Part shown: positions 1 to 8,953 of the stretch, one piece after another
How positions within the stretch are numbered: position 1 is the stretch's first letter
Layout of the letters: every line of letters begins with the position of its first letter
Assembly (NCBI RefSeq): GCF_946480385.1
Contig: NZ_CAMLJP010000025.1
Span: forward strand, 1-57,303
Reading direction: 5' to 3'
Length of the DNA: 57,303 bases
From: an uncultured Azospirillum sp.
GTDB taxonomy: Bacteria; Pseudomonadota; Alphaproteobacteria; Azospirillales; Azospirillaceae
Translations under genes and position numbers: made by a program
The notes under the pieces: generated by a model
Told to the model about the DNA's origin: nothing
Seen by the model: the letters and a program-made list of their open reading frames with translations, nothing else
Databases searched by the model: none

Positions 1-702
1 GTGCGGGAAGATCAGGTCCAGCCCGCCGCCATGGATGTCGAAGGTGGCGCCGAGATGCTCCTTCGCCATGGCGGAGCATTCGATGTGCCAACCCGGACGG
101 CCACGGCCCCAAGGGCTGTCCCAACCGGGCTGGTCCGGCGTGCTGGGCTTCCACAGCACGAAGTCGGAGGCATCGCGCTTGTAGGGAGCGACCTCCACCC
201 GCGCGCCGGCGATCATGTCATCCAGCGAGCGGCGGGACAGTTGGCCATAGCTGGGCATCGATGGGACCGAGAACAGCACATGGCCTTCCGCCGCATAGGC
301 GTTGTCGCGTTCGATCAGCGTGGCGATCAGCGCGATCATCTGGCCGATATGCTGGGTCGCCCGCGGCTCGATGGTCGGGCGCAGCGCGTTCAGCGCGTCC
401 ATGTCGGCATGGAACAGGTCGGTGGTGCGCGCGGTCAGCGCGTCGATCGGCTCGCCGCTGTCCCGCGCCCGGTCGATGATCTTGTCGTCCACATCGGTAA
501 TGTTGCGGACATAGGTCACCGCCGGATAGAGCCGCGACAGCAGCCGGAACAGCAGGTCGAACACCACCACCGGCCGGGCGTTGCCGATGTGGGCGGTGTC
601 GTAGACGGTCGGACCACAGACATACATGCCGACATGGTCCGGGCGAAGCGGCTCGAAGCGCTCCTTACGGCGGGTCAGCGTGTTGTAGAGGTCCAACGGC
701 AC
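1..702 (-). CDS. cysS: Cysteinyl-tRNA synthetase (partial, N-terminal part)
   Basis: This is a class I aminoacyl-tRNA synthetase that charges tRNA-Cys in the cytoplasm. The gene reads leftward and its C-terminal half lies outside the window, so 234 codons are visible. Translation from GTG at 702 gives [14 protein letters not shown], then CGPTVYD and HIGNARP (the HIGH motif, near residues 30-36) and, at the window edge, [13 protein letters not shown], the zinc-binding region of CysS. AGGAG sits about 8 bases upstream of the GTG, which supports this start. It lies 28 bases downstream of gltX in the same direction, so the two synthetases are probably co-transcribed. The family assignment is secure. 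Confidence 0.96.
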   Translation of the reverse strand, partial: MPLDLYNTLTRRKERFEPLRPDHVGMYVCGPTVYDTAHIGNARPVVVFDLLFRLLSRLYPAVTYVRNITDVDDKIIDRARDSGEPIDALTARTTDLFHADMDALNALRPTIEPRATQHIGQMIALIATLIERDNAYAAEGHVLFSVPSMPSYGQLSRRSLDDMIAGARVEVAPYKRDASDFVLWKPSTPDQPGWDSPWGRGRPGWHIECSAMAKEHLGATFDIHGGGLDLIFPH

Positions 703-730
703 GGTCCGAACTCCTGAATGAAGAGAGGTT

Positions 731-2074
731 TCAGGCGGTTTCGCCGGCGAGTCGCCGGAGGCTGCGCGCCCGTCCGATCAGGGGTAGCAGGTTCTTCAAT
801 TCCGGTCCATGGTCGCGCCCGGTCAGCGCCCTACGCAGAGGGAGGAACAGCTCCTTGCCCTTGCGCCCGGTCGCCCCCTTCACCGCATTGGTCCAGGCGC
901 CCCAGGTGCCGAGGTCCCACGGCTCATCGGGCAGCAGCGCTGCCGCCTGGGCCAGGAAAGCGGCATCCTCGACCACCGGCGTCACCGGGGCGTGAGTCAC
1001 GGCCCACCAGTCGCGTGCGTCGCTCAGCCGCGCCAGATTGGGCCGCACCGCGTCCCAGAAGGCGGCATCGGCGCCGGTCAGGCCCAGCGCCTCCAGCCGG
1101 GCGGCGACCACGTCGAACGGCGTCAGGTGCAGGATACGGGCATTCAGCCGGCCCAGTTCCTCCGGATCGAACTTCGGCGTGCCGCGGGCGACCTTCGACA
1201 GGTCGAACTCCGCCACAAGCTCGTCAAGCGTCAGCCGCGCCTCGATCGGGTCGGAGGTGCCGAGCTTCGCCAGCAGGCTGTTGACCGCCATCGGCTCGAT
1301 GCCGTCCTCGTCGCGCAGGCTGCCGACCGACAGGCTGCCCAGCCGCTTCGACAGCCCCTGCCCGCCGGCATCGGTCAGAAGCGGCAGATGGGCGAAGGTC
1401 GGAACCGCTGCACCAAGCGCCTCGAAGATCTGGATCTGCACCGCGGTGTTGGCGACATGGTCCTCGCCGCGGATGATGTGGGTGATGGCGAAGTCGGCGT
1501 CGTCCACCACGCTGGTCAGGGTGTAGAGCGGCCGGCCATCCTCGCGGATCAGCACCGGATCGCTCAGCGCCGTGCCCTCGAAGTGCACCGGCCCGCGGAC
1601 GAGGTCTGTCCATTCCACCGGAGTCGGGGTCAGCTTGAAGCGCCAATGGGCCTTGCGCCCCTCCCCTTCCAGCCGGGCGCGGTCCTCGTCGGTCAGGCGC
1701 AGGGCGGCGCGGTCGTAGATCGGCGGGCGGCCCTGCGACACCAGACTGGCGCGCTTGAGGCTCAGATCCTCCGGCGTCTCGTAGCAGGGATAGAGCCGGC
1801 CGGCGGCCTTCAGCGCCGCGGCCGCCTCGTCATAGCGCGGATAGCGGTCGCTTTCGCGGGCGAAACGATCCCAGGTCAGGCCGAGCCACGTCAGATCGGC
1901 GGCGATGGCGTCGGCGAACTCCTGGGTGGAGCGCTCCTCGTCAGTGTCGTCCAGCCGGAACATGAAGCTGCCGCCGGTCTTGCGCGCGAACAGCCAGTTG
2001 ACGAGCGCGAGGCGCACATTGCCGACATGGATGCGGCCGGTCGGGCTGGGGGCGAAACGGACGGCGGTGGACAT
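731..2074 (-). CDS. gltX: Glutamyl-tRNA synthetase
   Basis: This class I synthetase activates glutamate and charges tRNA-Glu. The 447-residue protein opens with [15 protein letters not shown], where HVGN at residues 16-19 is the HIGH motif. GLSKR, with LSKR at residues 241-244, is the KMSKS-equivalent loop. The frame stays open for 31 more codons upstream, but ATG at 2074 matches the conserved N-terminus of the family, so the extension is rejected. Alphaproteobacteria often carry two GltX paralogues, and which one this is (discriminating or misacylating tRNA-Gln) cannot be decided from sequence alone. cysS follows 28 bases downstream. Confidence 0.93.
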   Translation of the reverse strand: MSTAVRFAPSPTGRIHVGNVRLALVNWLFARKTGGSFMFRLDDTDEERSTQEFADAIAADLTWLGLTWDRFARESDRYPRYDEAAAALKAAGRLYPCYETPEDLSLKRASLVSQGRPPIYDRAALRLTDEDRARLEGEGRKAHWRFKLTPTPVEWTDLVRGPVHFEGTALSDPVLIREDGRPLYTLTSVVDDADFAITHIIRGEDHVANTAVQIQIFEALGAAVPTFAHLPLLTDAGGQGLSKRLGSLSVGSLRDEDGIEPMAVNSLLAKLGTSDPIEARLTLDELVAEFDLSKVARGTPKFDPEELGRLNARILHLTPFDVVAARLEALGLTGADAAFWDAVRPNLARLSDARDWWAVTHAPVTPVVEDAAFLAQAAALLPDEPWDLGTWGAWTNAVKGATGRKGKELFLPLRRALTGRDHGPELKNLLPLIGRARSLRRLAGETA

Positions 2075-2255
2075 GGCTGGACTCGGGTTGCGGACGGGAC
2101 AGGCGCGCAGTCCTAGCACGGCCGGCGCGCCTTCCGAAAGCGGTCCGCAACCGATGCCACCGCGCAACAGGTGGGATGATGCGGCCGTTGGCGCGGTAGG
2201 CGCGGCCGTCCGCCTGCGTTAGCTTGGCGGCAAATCCAATCCTCGGAGACATCCT

Positions 2256-2924
2256 ATGGCGGACAAGAGCTTGCGCATCGGCGTCGTGCTGTCGGGCTGC
2301 GGCGTGTATGACGGTGCGGAAATCCACGAGGCGGTCTGCACCCTGCTGGCCATCGCCAAGGCGGGCGCGGTGGCGGTGTGCTATGCCCCCGACATTCCGC
2401 AGGCCCATGTCGTCAACCATCTGACCGGCCAGGAGACCGACGAAAGCCGCAATGTGCTGGTCGAATCGGCCCGCATCGCCCGCGGCAAGATCACCGCGCT
2501 CAGCGAGTTCTCGGCCGGCGACGTCGATGCGCTGATCTTCCCCGGCGGTTTCGGTGCCGCCAAGAACCTCAGCGACTTCGCCTTCAAGGGCGCCGACTGC
2601 TCGATCAACCCGCAGGTGGTCGCCGCGGTCGCCGCCATGCGCGCGGCCGGCAAGCCGATCGGCGCCCTGTGCATCGCACCGGCCATCCTGGCCAAGATCC
2701 TGGGCCAGCAGAGCGTGGAGTTGACCATCGGCAACGATTCCGGCACCGCCGCCGCGCTGGAGTCGATGGGCGCCGTCCACCGCACCACCACACATGGCGA
2801 GATCGTCATCGACCATGGCCTGAAGGTCGTCACCTCGCCCTGCTACATGCTGGACGCCAATCTGGTCCAGATCGCCGAGGGAGCGGAGAATACTGTCAAG
2901 GCTCTGGTCGATCTGGTGAAGTGA
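2256..2924 (+). CDS. elbB: ElbB-like glyoxalase / DJ-1-PfpI amidotransferase-fold protein
   Basis: This cytoplasmic protein has the DJ-1/PfpI (class I glutamine amidotransferase-like) fold. The 222 residues match the ElbB family from end to end: N-terminal IGVVLSGCGVYDG, FPGGFGAAKNLSDFA in the middle, and the nucleophile-elbow cysteine at residue 139 in GALCIAPA. E. coli ElbB has weak glyoxalase activity and was once linked to isoprenoid synthesis, so its real role is unsettled. GGAGA precedes ATG 2256 at a good distance. It stands alone, divergent from gltX. Confidence 0.9.
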   Translation: MADKSLRIGVVLSGCGVYDGAEIHEAVCTLLAIAKAGAVAVCYAPDIPQAHVVNHLTGQETDESRNVLVESARIARGKITALSEFSAGDVDALIFPGGFGAAKNLSDFAFKGADCSINPQVVAAVAAMRAAGKPIGALCIAPAILAKILGQQSVELTIGNDSGTAAALESMGAVHRTTTHGEIVIDHGLKVVTSPCYMLDANLVQIAEGAENTVKALVDLVK

Positions 2925-3061
2925 CCAAGTGAAAACCGCCGGCGAAGGGGGTAGCGATACCTCCTTTGTCACCAGCAATGTCACAATGCTGAGCAATAAT
3001 TCATTAACCGCCTTCCCACACCCTTTGCCTCAGCTTCTTTTCTATCAGGCGAGGGTTGGCG

Positions 3062-3631
3062 ATGACCTGCATTGTGGGATTGGTGGACGGCGACCGGGTG
3101 TGGATGGGCGGCGACAGCGCCGGAGTGAACGGCCTGGATATCACGGTGCGCGCCGACACCAAGGTGTTCCGCAATGGCGACAGCCTGATCGGCTTCACCA
3201 GTTCTTTCCGCATGGGCCAGCTGCTGCATTACCGGCTGGACGTACCGCCGCGCAACCATGACACCGACCTGTTCCGCTACATGGTCGTCGACTTCGTCGA
3301 TGCCGTCCGCAACTGTCTGAAGGACGGCGGCTACGCCCACCGGTCCAACGACGTGGAAACCGGCGGCACCTTCATGGTCGGGCTGGAAGGCCGGCTGTTC
3401 ACCGTGCAGTCCGACTATCAGGTCGGCGAGGCGGTGCGCGGCTATCACGCCATCGGCTGCGGGTCGGACTATGCGCTGGGTTCGCTGGCGTCCACCATCG
3501 GCCAGCCGCCGGAGGAACGCGTGCTGAAGGCGCTGGAATGCGCCGAGCTGTTCAACGGCGGTGTCCGCGCGCCCTTCACCATCCAGTCCAGCCTGCGCCG
3601 TCCGCAGCTGGCGCTGACCGAAGCTGCGTAA
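3062..3631 (+). CDS. Proteasome-beta-like Ntn hydrolase, stand-alone
   Basis: This 189-residue protein starts Met-Thr-Cys-Ile-Val-Gly. If the Met is removed, the catalytic residues fall on the canonical proteasome beta/HslV numbers: Thr1 as N-terminal nucleophile, Asp17 in GGDSAG and Lys33 in DTKVF. A later GCGSDYALGS segment also resembles the proteasome fold. The start is ATG 3062, with GAGGG six bases before it. A TTG two codons upstream would place the Thr inside the chain and destroy the active site. No HslU, ClpX-like or Mpa ATPase is adjacent. Similar proteins are annotated as Ntn hydrolase family in bacteria and phages, without a known substrate. The fold call is good, but peptidase activity is inferred. 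Confidence 0.8.
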   Translation: MTCIVGLVDGDRVWMGGDSAGVNGLDITVRADTKVFRNGDSLIGFTSSFRMGQLLHYRLDVPPRNHDTDLFRYMVVDFVDAVRNCLKDGGYAHRSNDVETGGTFMVGLEGRLFTVQSDYQVGEAVRGYHAIGCGSDYALGSLASTIGQPPEERVLKALECAELFNGGVRAPFTIQSSLRRPQLALTEAA

Positions 3632-3791
3632 TCTCCCCCCTTCGATCCCAACATTCGACCCCAACCTTCGACCAAAGTCGAACGGGCCGGCCAAGGCCGC
3701 GCTCTGGTCATCCAAAGCATCGTGGCGTATGAACCCCTGTCCTGCTGCAGTGCGGGACAGGGAATAACCACAAAAAACTTGGGTGATAGAG

Positions 3792-4016
3792 ATGACGGAC
3801 CAAGCGGTTACCGCCGATGCTTATCTCGGTGAAGACGAGAACCCGGCTGGGTTGCTGAGCAACTGGGGAAATTCGCCCCTCTTCGTCTTTCCGGCCATGC
3901 TGCTGATCTTCATCATGCCGCTGGCGATCATCTTCCACCCGACCTGGGTGGTGCTGCCGGCTGTGCTGTGGACCTTCGGAATGATCGCCACGATCATCAA
4001 GCTGACGCGCGGCTGA
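3792..4016 (+). CDS. Small two-helix membrane protein, unknown function
   Basis: I do not recognise this 74-residue protein. It has an acidic N-terminus of about 25 residues followed by two hydrophobic stretches (about residues 29-49, rich in Leu, Ile, Phe and Met, and 52-70), so it is probably a hairpin inner-membrane protein. An in-frame GTG at 3783 is possible, but ATG 3792 is preferred. It converges with the NadE-like gene, 55 bases away, across a C/G-rich tract. Function unknown. Confidence 0.65.
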   Translation: MTDQAVTADAYLGEDENPAGLLSNWGNSPLFVFPAMLLIFIMPLAIIFHPTWVVLPAVLWTFGMIATIIKLTRG

Positions 4017-4071
4017 GTCCGGCGCGGAGGCGAATGGGGGGAAGGGGAACAAATCCCCCTCCCCGCCCCCT

Positions 4072-5739
4072 CTACATCAAGTCGATGAATCCGCCGGCAA
4101 CGGGAAAGCGGTGCAGCCGCGCGACCGTCCGCCGTGAAATCCGCGGCCCCGGCGGAGCCCTGCGGCGGCCGGTTTCGGCCTGGACCACCAGCCGCCACAC
4201 CGTCTCCACCGTCTCGGCCGCATGGCCGCGGCCGGCAAGGTCGGCCGGCGACAACCCGCCGTCGAGCAAGCCGGCCAGCAGATCGTCCAGCGCCTCCACC
4301 GGCGGCAGTCCGGCCGGCGTCTCGGCCTTCAACCTGCGCGCCAGCACCCGTTCCGGAACCACCCGCCCCGCCGGCCCGCGCGATCCCGCCGGCTGGTTGG
4401 CATTGCGCCAGCGCGCCAGTTCCAGCACCGCCGTCTTCGGCACATCGGACAGCACGGCATAGCCGCAGCCCGTCTCTTCCGCCACAAGGCCGAGCAGCCA
4501 GTCGGTCCTGTCCGCGGTCGATAGCAACAGAGCGCCCATCCGCTCCGCCAATACCGCAAGGGTTGCGGCCCGAAGGCGGGCATGCAGCCGGTCGGCCGCC
4601 GCGGCCGACTCGCGGCCGGCAAAGGCCGGTGCCAGCAGCGAGTCGGCGGCCTTCAGCACCGGCGCCAGCGCGACATTATCCAGGCGGCAGCCCAGCAGTT
4701 CGACAATCTCCGCAGTGTCGGCCAAGCTGTCGGTCAAGTTGTCGGTCAGGGGTCCGGCCTCGCCGGCCGGCAGTGGAGCCCGCACGGCCAGCACCCGCTC
4801 CGGCCCCAGCGCGTCGACCGCAAGCGCGGCGACCAACGCCGAGTCCAGCCCGCCGGTCAGCCCAACCACCACGCCCGGCGCGCCGCGTTTCGTTACGGCA
4901 TCGTGCAGACCCAGCATCAGTGCCGAGTAAAGCGCCTCCGTCCCCTCGGCCGGCGGAATCGTTTCGGCCTCGGAACTGTCCCAACTGTCGTCGGTTCCAC
5001 GCTCCCACCGGGTCAGCAGCAGATGTTCGGCGAATAGCGGAGCCTGGGCGACCAGCCGGCCGCCGGGGGCGAGCGCGAAGCTGCCACCGTCGAACACCCG
5101 CTCCTCCTGCCCACCGACGAGGTTCACCGCAACCAGCGGCAATCCGCATTCCACCACCCGCGCGACGGCGGCCTGCACCCGTTCATCGGCGCGGCCGGGG
5201 GCGAAGGGACCGGCCAGCATGGCGACCAGCAGTTCGGCCCCACTCTCCGCCAGGGTTTCCGCCACATCGCCGGTCGTCAGATCACCGCCGATCAGCAGAC
5301 CGATCCGCACCCCGCGGATATTGACCGGGCCGGGCATCGGACCGCTGTCGAAACGGTCCTCCTCCGGCGCGCCGATCTCGCCGTCATCCGTTACGGCCTG
5401 GAAACGAACGGCAGCGAGCTTGCCACCATCCAGCAGCAGCGCGGCGTTGTGGCGCCCCTTGCCCTCCCGCCAGGGTGCGCCGACCAGCAGGGCCGGACCG
5501 CCGTCGGCAGTGACTTCCGCCAGCGCCCGCACCGTCTCCTCCACAGCGTCGAGGAAGGCGGGAAGCGCCGCCAGATCGAGAAGCGGGGTGCCGGACACTG
5601 AACCCGCGGGACAGATGACGAGGTCGGCGCCGCGGGCCGCGGCCTCCGCCCGCGCCGCACGGATCAGGCCAGCATTCGCAGTGAGGTCGCCCGCGGCCGG
5701 ATTGATCTGGGCGAGCGCGATGGACAGGCGATCGGTCAT
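4072..5739 (-). CDS. NadE-like protein with degenerate glutaminase and synthetase sites
   Basis: The 555 residues have the length and two-domain layout of glutamine-dependent NAD+ synthetase: an N-terminal nitrilase-type domain (about 1-250) and a C-terminal ATP-pyrophosphatase domain. The key residues are missing. The nitrilase Glu is Ala45 (CPAGS), the Lys of the KxxLPN segment is absent in the region around 111-120, and the catalytic Cys is Gly141 (LLIGGDL instead of ICED). In the synthetase domain the SGGIDS loop is TGGLDS (285-290), TGNKSE is replaced by TADRTD (398-403), and the C-terminal ELRPDQ-DEDSLPPY region is lost. The frame is intact and ordinary in composition, so this is not a decaying pseudogene. 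AAGGAAG precedes ATG 5739. It is probably a non-catalytic or repurposed paralogue, and a true nadE should exist elsewhere. Confidence 0.82.
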   Translation of the reverse strand: MTDRLSIALAQINPAAGDLTANAGLIRAARAEAAARGADLVICPAGSVSGTPLLDLAALPAFLDAVEETVRALAEVTADGGPALLVGAPWREGKGRHNAALLLDGGKLAAVRFQAVTDDGEIGAPEEDRFDSGPMPGPVNIRGVRIGLLIGGDLTTGDVAETLAESGAELLVAMLAGPFAPGRADERVQAAVARVVECGLPLVAVNLVGGQEERVFDGGSFALAPGGRLVAQAPLFAEHLLLTRWERGTDDSWDSSEAETIPPAEGTEALYSALMLGLHDAVTKRGAPGVVVGLTGGLDSALVAALAVDALGPERVLAVRAPLPAGEAGPLTDNLTDSLADTAEIVELLGCRLDNVALAPVLKAADSLLAPAFAGRESAAAADRLHARLRAATLAVLAERMGALLLSTADRTDWLLGLVAEETGCGYAVLSDVPKTAVLELARWRNANQPAGSRGPAGRVVPERVLARRLKAETPAGLPPVEALDDLLAGLLDGGLSPADLAGRGHAAETVETVWRLVVQAETGRRRAPPGPRISRRTVARLHRFPVAGGFIDLM

Positions 5740-5905
5740 GATGGTCGGCTTCCTTCTGGCGGGTCCTTTGCCCATAAGGGTAGCAGCGCCATCCGCCGGG
5801 TGAAAGCCGCCGCTCGTCGCAGGTCATCACGCAGACGGAACAAGTGGCGGCAAGACGTGAGATGAAGTTCCACAGTCGCCAACACTTAGTAAGGTAACGA
5901 ATTTA

Positions 5906-5920
5906 TTTCAATTATTGAAA
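5906..5920. promoter_or_regulatory. Perfect 7+1+7 palindrome in AT-rich leader
   Basis: The sequence TTTCAAT-T-ATTGAAA is a perfect inverted repeat. It sits inside an AT-rich stretch of about 60 bases (5885-5945) that contrasts sharply with the GC-rich surroundings, just upstream of the unknown gene at 5941. The symmetry and position suggest a repressor or activator site, which is inference. Confidence 0.45.
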
Positions 5921-5940
5921 GAAAATCGCGAAATTAAGAA

Positions 5941-6981
5941 ATGGTAAAGGTTGCCGGCGCCATGCTTTCCCTTGCGCACAAACAACGCGATGCGGGGGCA
6001 TCCATGTACTACGCGGAGCTCAGCGGCCCGAACGGCAAACCGTCGGTGCTGTCCACGGCTGTGCAAAACGGTTCGTCAAAGACGGCCGGCGCGGCAAAGG
6101 ACGGGCTGGCCAAATCGGACGCGAAACCGGTGGACGGCGACAAGAAGTCCCAGTCGCCGGCCTACACCATCAGCCAGTCGATGGAGTCGCTGCTTGACAG
6201 CATGACCGGCAAGACCGGCGCTCAGGCTGCAGGCGGCGGAAGCGCCCTGGCGTCCGCCAACAACGGCGTGGACCGCGCCAAGCAGGCGCAATCGCTGATG
6301 CAGTCGGCGCTGGACCACGGCAAGGATCTGGCCGGCATGTTCGGCAAGGGCATCGACGCGCTGAAGCAGGGGCTGGGCGATACGCTGAGCGCGCTGGGCG
6401 TTCCGCAAAACCGCATCGACGATGCTGTGAAGGGCTTCGGCGACGGGCTGAAGTCCAAGCTGGACGGCCTGAACCTTAGCGACCTGTCGGTGGACATGCA
6501 GGCCACCCAGTCGCAATGGTCGATCGAGTCGCACGGGATCGACCTGGAAATCCAGGACGGCGACCGCAGCGTCAAGATTTCCTTTGCGAAATCGACCCTG
6601 GACTTCCGGCGCGACGATCAACGTCTGCAGGCGTCGCTGGGCAAGGGCGGCGACATGGCGCTCAGCGCCACCGGCATGACCACCACCGCCACCGGCAAGT
6701 CCACCGGCATGATCGTCCGTTCCGAAGGTTTCAGCGAGGATGAGATCAAGGACATCCTCGGCAAGCTGAACGACATGGCCGCCAAGGGCGGCGGCGGCGA
6801 CGGGATGAAGGGGCTGGCGGTGCTGAAGCCGACCACGTCGAAGGACGGCGTCACCCACCTGACGCTCGACCTGTCCACGCCGATCGCAGGGCTGTCGGCC
6901 GGGAAGGCCACTGCGGCGGCGGACGGTGCGGCGACGGCCGGCACGGCCGCGAAACCGCAGGGCGTCAACCTGACCGCCTGA
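5941..6981 (+). CDS. Unknown Ala/Gly/Lys-rich protein with amphipathic repeats
   Basis: I do not recognise this 346-residue protein. It has no signal peptide or membrane segment. The N-terminal 100 residues are low-complexity (Ala, Gly, Ser, Lys) and probably disordered. A helical region at about 105-180 contains LMQSALDHGKDLAGMF and DTLSALGVPQNRIDDAVKGF, and a more beta-like region at about 185-240 contains SIESHGIDLEIQDGDRSVKISF. The protein ends in another Ala/Gly-rich tail. ATG 5941 has no clear ribosome site. ATG 6004 (MYYAEL) follows a GCGGGGG run at good spacing and may be the true start (325 residues). Its AT-rich leader suggests regulated expression. Confidence 0.6.
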   Translation: MVKVAGAMLSLAHKQRDAGASMYYAELSGPNGKPSVLSTAVQNGSSKTAGAAKDGLAKSDAKPVDGDKKSQSPAYTISQSMESLLDSMTGKTGAQAAGGGSALASANNGVDRAKQAQSLMQSALDHGKDLAGMFGKGIDALKQGLGDTLSALGVPQNRIDDAVKGFGDGLKSKLDGLNLSDLSVDMQATQSQWSIESHGIDLEIQDGDRSVKISFAKSTLDFRRDDQRLQASLGKGGDMALSATGMTTTATGKSTGMIVRSEGFSEDEIKDILGKLNDMAAKGGGGDGMKGLAVLKPTTSKDGVTHLTLDLSTPIAGLSAGKATAAADGAATAGTAAKPQGVNLTA

Positions 6982-7135
6982 CCCGGTTTTCGGTGTTCAT
7001 TGTCACAGCGCCGGCCCGGATCCGTCCGGACCGGCGCTTGCCCATGCGGGATGGCTTCTTTACAAGCGGTCGCGGTGGCGGCCCCCAGGGCCGTGCACCG
7101 TCCGTCCTCCCGGAACCATCGCCCGGATGAAAGCC

Positions 7136-7546
7136 ATGACCGACCGCGACACGCTGCTGGCCCTGAACCAAGCCTTCTATAGGGCCTTCACCAACCGCGA
7201 CGCCGCCGCGATGGAAGCCCTGTGGGCGGAAACGCTGCCCATCTCCTGCATCCATCCCGGCTGGACCGCCCTGTTCGGGCGCGACGCGGTGCTGACCAGT
7301 TGGCGTGACGTGCTGCGCGCACCCAGCGGCATCGTCGTCGAGGCGCGGAACGAGCGCGTGACCCTGCATGGCGACACCGCGCTGGTGGTCTGCGAGGAAA
7401 CGCTGGGCGACGCCGTGCTGGCAGCCACCAACCTGTTCGCCCGTGAAAAGGGCAGCTGGCGCCTTGCCCATCATCAGGCCGGCCCCATCGCCCACGCCCG
7501 CGCCGACGTCGAGATCCCGGCCAAGCCGCCGCGCCGCCTGCACTGA
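7136..7546 (+). CDS. SnoaL/NTF2-like protein
   Basis: This small cytoplasmic protein of 136 residues has the NTF2/SnoaL alpha+beta cone pattern: an N-terminal helix (LLALNQAFYRAFTNRDAAAM), a Trp-containing turn (EALWAE), HPGW, a central helix (SWRDVL), then strands ending in GSWRLAHHQAGPI. Family members include ketosteroid isomerase-like enzymes and small-molecule binding proteins, so the substrate cannot be read from sequence. ATG 7127 is an in-frame alternative start three codons upstream. It converges with the beta-lactamase-fold gene, leaving 13 bases between them. Confidence 0.78.
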   Translation: MTDRDTLLALNQAFYRAFTNRDAAAMEALWAETLPISCIHPGWTALFGRDAVLTSWRDVLRAPSGIVVEARNERVTLHGDTALVVCEETLGDAVLAATNLFAREKGSWRLAHHQAGPIAHARADVEIPAKPPRRLH

Positions 7547-7559
7547 TCGATTTCGGCCC

Positions 7560-8783
7560 TCAGGGCAGGCTCGCCACCTCCGGGCGGGCTTCCAGACGGC
7601 GGACAAGGTCGATGACCACATGGTCGGCGGTGACCTGATCGGGGTCGCTGTTGGTCAGCGCCACGATTCCCCAGCGATGCGCCTTCGAAAAGGCGATATA
7701 GGCGTTGAAGCCGCCGGTGGAGCCGGAATGCCAATGGATCGGCGTGCCGTCCGTGGCCCAGGCGACGAACCAGCCGAGCGCCATCGCCCCGCTGCCCAGG
7801 CTTCCCGGATCGGCCAGCGACCGGCCGTCCACCTGCACCGATTGCGCCAGCGCCAGGGTGGCCGCCACCGGCGGAGCACAGCCATGACCGTCCGGTCCGG
7901 CAGCCACACCCGCCGGGCAGTCGCCGAGATTGGCGGACAACCAGCGCAGCAGATCGTCGGCCGAGGAATAGAGGCCGAAGGCGGGCAGCATCGCCGGCGC
8001 CTCCCAATCCGGAACGATCCGGCCGCGGGCATGGCCGGCCGCCTTGCGCGTCCGCTGCTCGGCGGACGGATGCAGGGTGGTGTCGCGCATCCCGAAGCGG
8101 TCAGTCACCACCCGCTTCAGCAGCGTTTCGTAAGGCTGGCCGGCCGCCGCCGACAGCGCCTCCCCCAGAACCGACATGCCGGCATTGGAATAGCTGAAGC
8201 GCACCCCCGGCGACACCGGCAGGTGAAAGCCGGACAGCCACAGCGCCAGTTCGCCGCGCGACAGCGGCTTGTAGGGATTGCGCGGGTCCTCCAGCCGGTT
8301 CCACGAGAAACGCGGGGTTTCCGGCACGTTGGGCAGACCGGCCGTGTGGGTGGCGAGGTCGCGCAGCCGGATCGGCCGGCCCTCATAGTCCGGCACATGG
8401 GCGACCGGCACCGGGCCGACGCGGCGCAGGTGGCGCTGAAGCGGGTCGGCGGGATCGACCCGACCCTCCCGCATCAGCTCCGCCATGATCGTGCCGGTGA
8501 AGGGCTTGGTCAGCGAGGCGATCTGGAACAGGGTGCGCCCATCGGGCGGTCCGCCGTCGGGTCGTCCGGCATCGCCGCGCCCGATCACCAGCGTCCGGCC
8601 GTCGCGGATCACGCCGACCACCAGACTGCCGGCACCGGCCGGCGGCTGCCGGCCCTCCACCGCGCGGGTCACGTCATCCACCAGCTGGTCGGGACTCCGG
8701 TCCAGACCGATGGCGCCGGTGGGCCCGAGCGGAACGCCCCACAGCAGCAGACACAAAACGCCCCAGAGCAGCCTGCGCCGCAT
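7560..8783 (-). CDS. Secreted serine hydrolase of the beta-lactamase / PBP4-like family
   Basis: The 407-residue protein has a hydrophobic N-terminal signal (residues 4-25, Leu/Trp-rich after three Arg). The class C beta-lactamase/DD-peptidase motifs are complete: SLTK with Ser90 and Lys93, YSN in SYSNAGM, and HSG in HWHSGSTGG in place of KTG. It should act in the periplasm on D-Ala-D-Ala peptides or on esters or beta-lactams. Proteins of this type are called serine hydrolase, AmpC-like or esterase EstB, and the motifs do not separate these. No AmpR-type regulator is adjacent. Confidence 0.87.
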   Translation of the reverse strand: MRRRLLWGVLCLLLWGVPLGPTGAIGLDRSPDQLVDDVTRAVEGRQPPAGAGSLVVGVIRDGRTLVIGRGDAGRPDGGPPDGRTLFQIASLTKPFTGTIMAELMREGRVDPADPLQRHLRRVGPVPVAHVPDYEGRPIRLRDLATHTAGLPNVPETPRFSWNRLEDPRNPYKPLSRGELALWLSGFHLPVSPGVRFSYSNAGMSVLGEALSAAAGQPYETLLKRVVTDRFGMRDTTLHPSAEQRTRKAAGHARGRIVPDWEAPAMLPAFGLYSSADDLLRWLSANLGDCPAGVAAGPDGHGCAPPVAATLALAQSVQVDGRSLADPGSLGSGAMALGWFVAWATDGTPIHWHSGSTGGFNAYIAFSKAHRWGIVALTNSDPDQVTADHVVIDLVRRLEARPEVASLP

Positions 8784-8953
8784 CCCCGCCTCCGCCCGGC
8801 CTCAATCGAGAGTACGGAGAGAGTGGGCGGACGTACGGCAGGCGGACAGGGCCGCGAAGGGCGATGCGGCGAAAGACGGGGCGGGAGCCGCCGGGGTACT
8901 CCCCAACCGCCCCGCCACCGCCCGACCGGTCAGGCTTGGCAGGTTTGCGGGGG

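Noticed and set aside
2075..2167. 31-codon N-terminal extension of GltX.
   Set aside because: The family starts at [10 protein letters not shown]; the extension is non-conserved and lacks a ribosome site.
2985..3020. CtrA-type site ATTAACC before the proteasome-like gene, and similar TTAAC elements near 35745 and 53350.
   Set aside because: Only half-sites are present, without the TTAA-N7-TTAA spacing. Too common to call.
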